Assembly: GCA_905250075.1 (NCBI GenBank)
Contig: CAJNOP010000029.1
Location: 745,414-809,413 of the forward strand
DNA length: 64,000 nt
Origin: Rotaria sp. Silwood1
Lineage: Eukaryota; Rotifera; Eurotatoria; Philodinida; Philodinidae
Direction of reading: 5' to 3'
Shown here: positions 11,824-24,000 of the stretch, piece by piece
Position numbering within the stretch: the first letter of the stretch is position 1
How the letters are laid out: each line of letters opens with the position of its first letter
Program-made: the position numbers and the translations under genes
The notes under the pieces: model-generated
What the model saw: only the letters and a program-made list of their open reading frames with translations
Told to the model about the DNA's origin: nothing
Database searches by the model: none

Positions 11824-12940
11824 ATGGATTCAACAACCACAGCATTCCATAACGATAATGATGATGATGATTCGCAACGACCAAAGGTACCAACATTTTC
11901 TGCAGAACGACGCACCACCGAAACCCCAGACCAATTTGTATACAAAAATCGCCTGCCAACAAATCCAACTAATAATCAACAAGGTCAGTGGTTTAAAAAT
12001 ACTGGTTACAAACAAACAAATAATGCCCATTACAATGTAAAACTACTGAGCGATTTAGCGGGTGATTTCAGCCACCTACTTAATAGAACAGATATTAGTG
12101 ACTGTTGGCTCAACGTTAATGGTAAATCATATTTGATGTGACTCCATTATTCATTAGATATTCTATGAATTGAATTTCTTTTTCTAACAGGTACTTATAT
12201 GGCTGTTCATCGATGTATTCTCGCTGCACGTTCAAGTACTTTTTCTGGTAAATGACAATCAAACACTAATGAATATTTTAATAATATTAAATATGAATTA
12301 CTTTTCTAATAGCTATTATGTCAGGCAATGACAGTCGGCTTAGTCCTGATACAATAAAAGAATTTCAACTATCAGAGAAGAATGACAAGTTAGAAATATC
12401 TATTACTAAAGCTAGTCCTGAAATAATGAAACAAGTTATTATATTTATGTATACGACTGAATGTGAATTAAATGAAACCAATGGTAAAAATTCTTTTATT
12501 TGTTTTTTCATCATTATTAAATAATAGTATTTTAAAATTAAAATCTTTTTATTTGTAGCATATGACCTTCATGAAGCTGCTGGACGATATGGTATTAAAA
12601 GTTTAAAAAATTATACTGCTGAATGTAAGTTTTATTTGTGTACGAAAATTAAGTTATCACATGTTTCTTTTATCTGTATTAAGTTCTTATAAATCACATC
12701 AATCCCAAAAACTTCGTGAGTTTAATAAAAATCGCAGATAAATACCGTCATCAAACGCTTAAGAACAGATGTATTGAGTATTTTATTGATCATGGTAAGG
12801 AAGTAACGGATATGACTGGTTCGTGGACAGAATTCTGCAGCGAACATAAAGGAATTGTTTCTGAATTACTTTATTGGACAGTTCACAAAGATAAGTTCCA
12901 CGAACAAGTAGAACGATCACAGTTACAATCACAATGGTAA
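11824..12940 (+). CDS. BTB/POZ and BACK domain protein
   Basis: Exons 11824-12121, 12191-12247, 12313-12483, 12559-12624 and 12684-12940 join to 849 nt, 282 residues. A poorly ordered N-terminal tail of about 90 residues is followed by a BTB core: DISDCWLNVNGTYMAVHRCI, then LAARSSTFSAIMSG, then IFMYTTECELN, then YDLHEAAGRYGIKSL. The C-terminal part (NHINPKNFVSLIKIADKYRH onward) fits a BACK-like helical domain as in SPOP-type adaptors. No MATH or Kelch domain is present. Such proteins typically bind cullin-3 as substrate adaptors; that role is family knowledge, not shown here. The TTTTACAG acceptor at 11800-11801 lies 22 nt upstream of the ATG and could be a 5'-UTR or trans-splice site. Introns are 59 to 75 nt. 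Confidence 0.85.
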
Positions 12941-15068
12941 TTTTTGAAAAAATGATTTAACAAATATACAAAACAGCAATAAAAATGAAAAATATGCCAA
13001 TAAAACATTTCTTTTCTTATAATATCAATACATCGTTTTGTTCTCTGCTATGATTTTCTTGTAATAAGTTTTTGTCTTTAAAAAAAATAAATATAACAGC
13101 AAACCACCGGAGAAAAAAAACCGATCAAAATAATATTATTTGCATCATCGTATTGGTAAACGAATTTGACTATAAAAGTCGATTTCGTCATCAAAAGTGC
13201 TACTCATTTCTTCATCACCATCAAGCTAAAATAAATATAACAAAATTTATTTTTTTTTATGGACATAGTTTTTAATGAAATATACCTCAGTAAGTTCTTG
13301 CTCTGTAGAAGTAAAATAGAAGACATATTTTTCGAAATGGTACGAGTGAGATAAATATAAGTGCAATAAGAAAAGTAAAATTTATCATTTTTATTGTCAT
13401 TAATAAACTTGCAGCAATTACTTGTATAAAATATATATATATGTAAATATGACGTTTCCTTTGACGAACCATAAAAAAAGCAAACATTACATTTATTACT
13501 TAGATCGAGGAGGAAACAGCAGACTTCAAAACACTTCAGGAAAATTCGAACATTTCTTAAAATTTCATAAGTTTTCATAGGGCTTCGATCATAGTTCCGC
13601 CAGACATCAAATTTATCGCGTTTTATTTTTATGTTTACACAGACTTTAACGCTCTAAGAATATTTTAGTTCCTTTAGTCCTTTTAACATGTAGGTGAGTG
13701 CGTGTGTGTGAGTATGCATATACTTGTTCTCTTTACTCTCACTTACTTACATCCATACCTACACCTTAAAGGCACTAGAAGAACTAAAGGAGCTACATGA
13801 AATAAAGGGACTAAATAGAATGAATGGTGAAAGATATGACAGTCATTATTCAATATTTTTGTTGTCTAAAATGAAATGTAAATTTTATGAGAATGTCGAA
13901 AGATTAATTGTAATTTTCAGTATGGAATAGAGGTAGTGTGCACATACATTTTTTTTGTTTATTTGCATTTCATGCTTTCTATACATATAAAGTAAAATCT
14001 CTTTCAATGAACGTTCTTCGATTCTCAATGTGAACTTATTTTCTTTTGACTCTCTCTGTATGTATTGACCTTGTCAATATGCCAATCAATAGAAGATGCT
14101 ACTAAAATGAATTATATGTCTCGAGCTGTAAAATTGATTATCAAGAAATAAATAGTCTCCATGATTTCATTCTGAATGAAAATAGAAAAAAAAAGAACAA
14201 GTAAACAAATATCCTTCTTTTTCAGCAGCTTTTCGAAGTTTGTCTATCACCTATGGTATCTCACAATGTTCTTGACTCAAAGTAAAAAATGAACTTTATC
14301 AATGATAAATAACTTGGTCTGTCATCGTGAGCGAACACATTAATTTCAAGTATTCATAAGTACTATATTAAATATTCTTATAAGAAAAAGAATCGAATAT
14401 ACTACTGATTGTGAAACTAATTTGAATTAGGATGAATCATGATGTCAGTCAATGCATCAATGATAATATTTAAGCCTGATGAGGTAAAATCTGAAAGTGA
14501 TATTTGAAATGTATCTAGTTAACAAATTTAAAGTACTACAAATCAAAAAAGATTTAATGTGAGAATAGAAAGCACTCACATCAGAAGGAGATAGAAAGTG
14601 ATATTTTGATTAAAATTTATTTGATTCTCTTTTTTACGAATACTCTCTCATATGGAACAGATTTCGTTAATTCTGGCAATGTTCTAGAATACTGCATCTG
14701 ATTGTATAGGTTTAGTCTATCTCTTCGTAGTCAAGTACATTGGCTACCCTACTTTAACATTAATGATTCAATAATCAGATAGATAAAAATGTTTATAAAT
14801 ATCGATGTTCTTAAAATAATAAGAAATGAAAAATTTCATTTCGAACAACATCGAAATACCTTCATTATATAAGTGCAATTATAAAATTTGATTGACGATG
14901 AGACAATCAAATCAAACGATTGTTATTCGCAATAGCATTATTTTGACATGCATTGCATACATCGTTCGCATGCTTTGTGAGATTATATGATATTCTATTG
15001 GTATCGCATTTCATTTTATTGATTTCTGTTAAACTTAAATCTAATTAGTAAATCATTAATATTCCATC
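12941..15068. other. Mostly gene-free stretch left of the assembly gap
   Basis: On the minus strand an acidic tail can be read from exons 13286-about 13345 and 13145-13225 (ELTE joined to LDGDEEMSSTFDDEIDFYSQ), but I cannot find its upstream part, so it is not called as a gene. From 13660 to 13800 an imperfect inverted repeat holds a GT-rich left arm (GTGAGTGCGTGTGTGTGAG). No SLC4 coding sequence is found here, although the transporter right of the gap should continue in this direction. Confidence 0.4.
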
Positions 15069-15078
15069 NNNNNNNNNN
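15069..15078. other. Assembly gap of ten N
   Basis: Ten undetermined bases. The SLC4 reading frame runs into the gap from the right and does not resume on the left, so the true gap is likely larger than ten bases or the join is wrong. Confidence 0.99.
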
Positions 15079-18000
15079 TACTTCGCCGAAAGCGTTTAAG
15101 GGCCACAGAAATAAAACATGTTCCAATAAGTATTATAAATGAAAGAAGTGCTTTATTTGGCAATTGATTTTCATCATTTGATTTTGAAATGGAATTATTA
15201 TATAATGAATTTGAAGAAGAAAACAAATCTTGTTTTGATATACAATTATAACATGAATATTTTGATGTAGAAGAAAATAATAAGTCATCAAATGATGAAT
15301 TCATCTTGTCAAAAGTTAATGTTGTATTCAATATAGAAGATACATTACATGAGCAAGTTAATGGATAATTATAATTATATTTAGATTGAACTGGATTTGA
15401 AAGAAATATCTGTATGAAAAATAAAATCATAAAATAATGAGATATAGAACGATATTTTTTTTACCTTATAAATTTTTTTAAATGGTTCATAAAGATAAAC
15501 AAGAGCAATAATAAGAGCAAATATTTCTTCAGTAAATCGAGTCACATGACGAATCATAAAGCTACCTTCACAAGCTACTAGGATAATAATAAAAAAGGTT
15601 GTCCAGAGACTAACACAGCATCGTACTGTCCAAAAGTCTTCATTTAATGATTGACATAACTAAAGCAAAGATAATGAGATGCTATTTAGAATTAAAGAAA
15701 CATGCATATGAATTCATGCCTTTAAGTCCACTACTCTGTGGGGTAAGTCGAAATTGAGATAAAAAGACTAAAAGAAATCGTCGCAATGTACTGTTCTTCC
15801 AGAGTTATGATCGTTCTACTGGATCATTTACTCTAGGTGAGATATGTATGAAAAAATCGAGCAAATGAATTTTGATCTGAAACTTTGTCTGTCACCAACT
15901 CCTGAGACTATTAGAATATCATAAAAATATCAGACCAAAAAAATGCGATTTCTTCTTGAAATATTGAGTACTCAAGACAACAACTAGATTGTCTGTTCTT
16001 TCTGATAGGAAATTATGGTTCTTTGGGAATTTAACATCTCAAGAGGAAACCACTCTGTTCGGAAAAAAATTTTAGGATATTCTATGGGTCTCAAGTGTTC
16101 TTTATGGACAAAGTTTTGGACCGCAAATTCGTTTGTTCGATGTTTTTAGAAGTACTATACCAAAGGAGTAAAAAGTTCAGTGGAACGGTCATTCATTTTA
16201 AACGCGAGATGCTACTTGAGTCGAGTCCCTCGTTATATAACGAATAAAACTTAGAAAACATTTACTGATTTTATAAAAAAATTTTGTTAACTATTTAAAA
16301 AGGACGCTTTCAATCATCTGAAAATCCTTCACAATAAATGTATCACATGGAATGGCTCATTTAGGCTGACTTTTTTCAGTAATGAATGGTGCTAGTTAAA
16401 AACACTTCTGTTAATGAGTTGAGCTCGATGCGACAAATTAGACAGAACTACCAGCTTAGTTACAGTCTATTTATAGCTTTTAAGGGATCCCGTCTAACTT
16501 CATCACTACAAGAGATACACTGTTTGAGGTGGTTTCAAATTAAAGTCGGTATCGCTACACAGTTTTTCATTTGGACCGAATTTGGAAATTGGTTTCAGTT
16601 CACTTTTTATGATTGTTTTAGTAGACATGGTGCTGCAATAAGTAAGAAATGTCACCTCACAATACTAAATCTCGCTTTTCTCAACATAGAAATCAACTAT
16701 AAAAAACCTAGTGGAATACAAGTTTACTCTAATATAGACCTTCACAAAAATATTGCTTATATCTTGAAACGGATAGAAAGAATTTTATTTTTTCTGATTG
16801 AAAACTATGATGTGGCGAAAGCGGTAAATAATTTGAGAGATGGACTTTTTCATTCAAATCCAGATAAAAGTATTGATAATATGTTTAAGTGAAGTTTTTA
16901 GAAACACGTAATGGATGATGTGAGCTAATGCCACGTATTGTGCTTAAATAATATAAGAATCTTGATAGAATGCTGATGCAAATGCAAAGGCAGTTTTTAC
17001 AAAACTACAAGACTTCAAGAAAACCATGAAAATTCCTTGAAAAACACGGTAGTAGGTTCGAAGTTGTTTTTTTCGAAAAGTTATATATATTCTGAGAGAG
17101 AAAATTTCACTGCATCTTCCTATAATAAAAACTCAATGTTGTCTCTTTTTTTCGAAAATAGATTTTCTCAGGGGGCTAATGGCTTTACTCTTCCTCCAAA
17201 ACAAGTCACTTTTTGAGATAAACATGCAGGTCTATTCCTTAAAGTGTTTACTCTGAAAATTCATAAGAACATCTTCCAAGTTTAAAAATTTTCCTCAGAA
17301 ATCATGATTAGTTTGTAGACCTCTCCAGCGAAAAGGTCAAAACCATATCTGGAGGAAAATGATGAGCATTATAGAGTAGTTGCGGCGTCTTATTATAGTC
17401 CTAAAAGGCAAATTGATAAGACTACAGATGAGTTTTTGATTGATACGTGATATGACCATATTTGATACTCATATCATAAAATTCTTCAAGTAAATATAGA
17501 AGAAAAAAGACGACGTTATGGCATTTTTCTCGACTTAGGTTTTTTTCAATCCAAACAAATTTGTTTTTCAATAATGTTCGTTCTAATGAACAGCTGTGTT
17601 CTTTTATTTGATAGATAGATGCATTCTCTTTCGAATGCGGGAAAACGATTTTGTATTCTATTCTTAATATCAAAGCGATCAAGAGTTTTCTAGAAAACAT
17701 GAGCTAAGATTTTGAAGGCTCTAAAAATGATATAAAATGAAAGTTAAAAAAAAAGAACACTTCCTCATGTGAACTCGCAAAGAGTTCACTTTGAAAGACT
17801 TGGAGCCATACAAGTTTTTTTAATCATATATTTTCATTAGTCGAACATGGAAAGTTTCATGAAAATAGATTTTTAAAGACGAGAAAAGCTTTAAAGACGA
17901 CAGAAGATGAGTACAAAGGAACGACTAAGATCAAGATTCTTGTGAAATTGAAGAGTGTGTTCGTGACAAAAAAAAGCTGTTAATATAATCCCTGTAGAAT

Positions 18001-21000
18001 TAGAATGTGAAATGCAATATAGATGTTGTTACTTATCATAGGAAGATTGCTTTATTCTATCTATTTTTGGATATATTTCTTCATCATCCTTTTTAATCCT
18101 TCAGAAATGCAATTAGAGTTTAGTTCATATTTATTAATGAGTCCTTATTAATATGCGACCGATGATGAGTCGTTTCTAACATGTCTGTCACGTCTATATT
18201 GGTTTGTTGCTAAGATGATTGTCACGTCTGTGAAGGGAAATGTTAATTGCTAAATATTACAGTGAACGACAACAGAGGATTGAGGGGAAAATATTTTATT
18301 TCCTATTTTTATGTTGCCGAGCATGAGAGATACTTTAAAGTATTTAGAATACATGAGAATTTTTTATCTGTCGGATCACTGAGTGCCATACTAAGTAATC
18401 AATCGTGTTTAATAATCATTCAAAACTAAAAATGTCTCTGAAAGGTCAAGTGACAACATCATCTCATCAATAGAAATCATAAAAGAACCCGTGGAATAAA
18501 AGCAATGTTTGTATGTATTTGCTCGATTTTAGTCGATAATACTCGAATCCTAATAACAAAATTTTCGAAATTTATATAAGACCTACATCATAAACCACTT
18601 CTTCAAAAACAAGAAATGGTCCCGTTGGTCCAAGAATTAATAATGGTTGTCCACTGAATAGTCCAAATAGAAAACCATTGATCGACGAAGCAATTAACAT
18701 TTCATTTACACCTAATCGATTATTAGTTTTGTCAGCTAATCAAAACAAAAAATAAGTTCAATTTATTCTCTTTAACCATACTAAATAAAATATTTGATTA
18801 CCTATAATACCACCAAAAGTAAGTGCTGGTGCAAGACAAGCAATAAACATAAATACAAGACTAATAAGGCAATGAAGAGAACAAGCATCCAAAAAATCTG
18901 ATTTAAAATAAGCATAACGACGATGCATTTCACGATAAACACCACCAAATACAAAACCGCTTCTTAAAAATGGATCTTCATCTTGTTTATCATTTGATAA
19001 AGTAGATATTTTAGCTAAATATTTCATTTATTTTTTTTTTCTAAATCAAATATAACAAATCTAATTACCTGATAAAATTCGAATAGCTAAAAATAAACAA
19101 AAAAAAACTCAATTACGAATATGCTTTTTTTTTTTAAATGTCAAATTTACTTTGAGTGGGTAATTGTTGTTGTTCACTATCATCAGTTGATCGCCTTCTA
19201 TTTTGATTTTTAGATCCTATTGAACGTGTATTTGCATTATTTTTTTTCATTTTAGCTGTTTCGATTATTGGTAGCAAAAGTTCTTTATCATAATCACCAG
19301 GAGGTAACACAATGGAATCCGAGAAAAAAGCATTTATACCATTTATTAAATCTCGACGATCCATTGCTTGATAAGCGACTTCACGAAAATCCTTAAAAAA
19401 AAAACAATAAAATTTTAACAAAACACAAAACAAAATCTTTACTCACAGGAGTACTAAAAAGAGTACTCAGAGAACGGCCAATTTCAAAATACTCTTCCAT
19501 AGCTGGGCCAATAAGTAAAAAGATAAATTTAACTGGTAATGGAACTTCACTCATATTATCTTAAATGTAAAGAAAAAATGGACAAAATTGAATTATAGAA
19601 ATTGAAATAAACAATCTTACCTATTAATTGACTTTGTGAAAGACGAACAAATGCCATAATAGGGCTTGTTAAATTAGGTATACTACCAATAAGTACTTCA
19701 GCACATTCAGCATCATTTGGTATACGTCGCATTAGATCAGACTAAAAAATAGATAATTATGTTAAAAGTTCAAATCTATTGAGTATTCAAAATAAAATTA
19801 AGACTGATATATCGGAAAATAGTTATTCCTTTCATTAATATGCTATATAATTTTATCTATATATAAGTATTCATGAATAACTATTTTTAGACATATTTAC
19901 AGGAAATAGATATTGGCACGTCGTCTCTGATTAATGAAATTTTTTTTAAAGACGAAAGATTTTATATTGAATCGTGCATCTGGAAAGCAATGAGTTTCGA
20001 AAAAAAAAACCTAACTCCGAATATGAACTCATATCTTTCAGTTATTGCTATTGTTTCACTTTTATAGAATGTTCATAAGGTTAATTATATGGGAGTGTGG
20101 GTATGTGTTCTATTGATGAGCAGATCAAATATCGCACGATTAACTTATACAATCTTTTACAACAAAATAATGATAATTATATAAATATATACGAGTTTCA
20201 GAATGATATATAAAACTCAATTAGATGCCGGTTTAAAACAAATATGACATATATGTAAATATATTAAATAATCAATATATAAGCACCGAAAGTCTACAGA
20301 AATATTATTATTTAGAAGACAATTTCTAAAGCTTGAATTAAAGCGATAATATCAACTTCCACACACACATATAAGAAACTTATCTTTTACAGATTTATCA
20401 AGTACTCTTATCAATCGATTTTCTCTTCATACAACTTTTTTATATTATTCGTCTATGATTTATTTATTCTATTTGCTTTTGATAAAGATTTTTTTTCGTA
20501 TGTTTTAATATTAACTCAAATATATCTAAATGCTAATTTTCTTTATGTAATAATTCATATGTTAGGAAATTTAACTTTATGAACAATATATAAATATAAT
20601 ATGCCATTGATTCTTGTTATTTCATCTAATATCAAATAAAAACTATCTTAAATCTCATATATAGATATATATAAATACAATTGATTTGAATAACTAAAAT
20701 CTTATTTATTATGATGAAAAATTGTTTTTTTTCCTTTAACTAAGACACGAATTCTCATAAGGGAAAATGAGCTTTTTGATTGATTGTCTAATGTTTTCAT
20801 TGATTACTTTATATGGAATTGAATCTCGTGATTTTTTTGTTTGTACTTGTGACAGCCGATGGGTGAAAAATGTCGGCCGTAATTGATTAACACTTTCTTT
20901 ACTACCGCTAACATTATTATTTTGTTCAGATGTTGTTCGTTTTGGAGATAAATCAGTGATAACAGATTCATGAATATCATTATACTAGAAAAAAAATATA

Positions 21001-24000
21001 TACATATAAATAGAATAGATAATTCAGTTTCATAGCAATTCCATAAACGAACTTTAACAACAAGATTTTTTAAATTTTTATTTAATTCTCCATTAGGTTT
21101 TAATTCTAATAAACTTCGTCGTCTTGTATCATCATAATTAATTTGATCACTTTTTCGAAAAGCTAAACTTGATCGTCGTATAGCCGTTTGAGGAAAATCA
21201 AAAATAGATGAACGACGTCGAAATGAAGAACGAGCTTCTGGATGTCTAGAAAAATTAAATTCAATTTAAAAGATAATGAAATTTTATTTATCAAAATAAA
21301 TACCTATGATCACTTGTTAAATTACGTAGTAATTCATCTTTAATATCTTTAATCTTTTTTCCCATAGCAATAGCATCATTAAGAATACTATCATAAATTC
21401 CTTCTAATGTATCTTCATCCAGATCAAGTAAAACAATACCTTTAAAATAAAAACGAAAAAAAAAAGAATAATTTTCTTTCAATAGAAAAATTTTAATTTT
21501 TTTTTTATTTACAAACCATAATGTAAACCACGATGTAATTCAAGTAAACTACGAAAATTTAAACAACCAATTCTTGGTGCTAAAACATGACAAATCAAAC
21601 TATTAAAAAAACAAAAATATGAACACTTATCAGAATACAAACCTTGCCAACGTTGCATTTCAACATCAAAATCTTCTTCATATCGAATCCATCTATACAA
21701 TATGAAAGATCTTTATTTTTTTAAAACATTTTCTTTTCATTGTTTTACCTTGCACATTCATGCCAATAATATTCATTATCATCATCTAATCTTAATTCTT
21801 GTAATTCAATAAATAATTCATTAGGTGTATGATCAATAGACTTGAGAACACAAAAATAAAACAGATAATAAGTTTATTATTTGTTGATAATTATGAACAA
21901 AAAAAAAAAAGAAATTAATATGCATACTAATCGTCCTTTATGTGCACGTTTGTAACTTGATCGATGAGTAATTCCACGTCGTTTTCCACTATTCTGTGAA
22001 ATTGCAGTTGGTGTTGGAGGAATGCCGGGTGGTGATAAATTAGCTGGATTAGTTTTTGTTGATGAATTTTTATCAGATGATGTTGGAGATTCAGGACATG
22101 AAGATGAACTTATATAATCTTTAATAATAAAGAAAAGAAAAGAAAAAACAAAATCATATACAATACTATATTAGTTTTCTATAATACTTGTTAAACTTAT
22201 GTTATCCATGTTGTTAGATGTAATCGTTGGATAGGAAATTTTTGTTTTGTCAACTTTAGATGGATGATGTTCGAAATGTTTTGATGATGTTTTATCAATT
22301 TCATCATCTGTAATAACAATACGTGGAACAGCAATTGTGTTACTACGTGCACCAATATTTTGATTGCTACAATAAATAATAAATATGATGAAAATGATGA
22401 TGTTGATGACATGCAAACATCTTTCAGTTTTAGTGTGTTAGTATGTGTTTGTGCATTAGAAAAAAGCAGTTTGTTAGGAAGTGTCTTTCATTCTTCTTCT
22501 TTTTTTCCTCGTTTTTGTCGTCTAATTCGATCATATCCGTTCTAAAACCAACAGGGTACGCGAATGAATCGGAAACTGGCAATGACACGTCGTTATCGTT
22601 TATTAAAGCAAAATATGGACAGATCAAAAGAAGAAAGAAACACGAAAAGAGCATAGGTAGCAAGCCTCAATTAGGCTAATTTATAACGACTAGAAGTTAA
22701 ACTTATTTCTTCAAACAAGTAAGCATGTTCGAACTAGGGTTTTTTTTTCTGTACTTTGTATATTGATTTAATTGAATCTTCTTTTTTTTTTGTTACAGAA
22801 GGATAATAAGGCAATTTAGAATTGAAAGAAAGAAAAGTTTTTTTTTCTTTCTTTCAATCTATTGAACAATATAATAGCAAATAATGATGTTAGTCATGTA
22901 TAAAACTATAAACATATTGATGATGATAGGGGAAAATGACGTCTCTTTCCATCGTTTCCTTTTGTAAGCTATGTTTTCATTTTTGTGTGCCTAGGGGTTG
23001 TCATGATTTAGCATGCAAATTAGAACAAAATTTATTACAACGATCAGTTCAGCTGTTCAGATTAGAGCAAAAACTATATAGTCGTTATTTCAATTCGAAG
23101 ATAAAGCTAAGAATAACAAGAAAAAAAAAGATATTCATGTCTTAACAAGCGCAACAACTTGTTCTTTTCTTCTCAATAAGTTATATTTGACACATAACGA
23201 GTGGGCGGACGAACTTCAAAATCGATAAAGATTTATGAGACTATACAATAAACAAATAGAATCATATTTTTTTTTTGTATCTTGTAAGAAACAGTTTTTT
23301 TGCCTTTTATGAATAATGAAATAAAGATTGAGAAGTTTTTGTATGTGCGTGTTCATTTTGTATTTTTATTTTTTTTTAAGATTATGAAAAGAAATAATAG
23401 AGTTAATGATGAAAGAAAGTATATACCGAAGAACAATAAATCTAAATGATATGAAATAATTTCCGTGCAATAAACGAATATTATTATTATAGTCTTACAT
23501 TTTTACTATTTGATTATTTCTTTATTATATAAAAAAAAAAAAGAGCAAAAAGTAAATATGAAGCATTTGTATTCTAAAATATTTATGTCGATATAAAATT
23601 TCTTTGTTACTTCAAAACTATACTAATTATTAAGTATCATGTAAAGAGAAAAATATTTATTCACCAAAAAAAAAAAACTAATTAAAACTTGTAAACCTAA
23701 CGAAAAAAATTCATTGGTACGGACTTGTCATTTACATATAGACTGACAATGACAATGACATTTTTTTATAATTTCTTTTAATATAATTTAAAATGTGAAA
23801 AACTCTATGAATCAAATATTGACTTGTTTTATCTTCTATATAAAAAATTTTCAAGTACAAAAAAGTGTAAAGAAATGATTTTTATACATTAAAATAGATA
23901 AATAAATAAATAAATAAACATACTCATATAAATTATCTTCATTATGTATTTGTGTTGTGTTTGTTTTTGTTGATGTTACATCAATTTCATGAGAGACATC

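Noticed and set aside
13204-13578. 124-codon minus-strand frame with hydrophobic stretches
   Set aside because: Best splice reading of the region uses another frame (acidic tail at 13145-13345), and neither can be extended to a convincing gene.
22171-22679. Five overlapping short frames around SLC4 exon 3
   Set aside because: Only the minus-strand part to 22366 is SLC4 exon, supported by splice sites; the others are shadows or low complexity.
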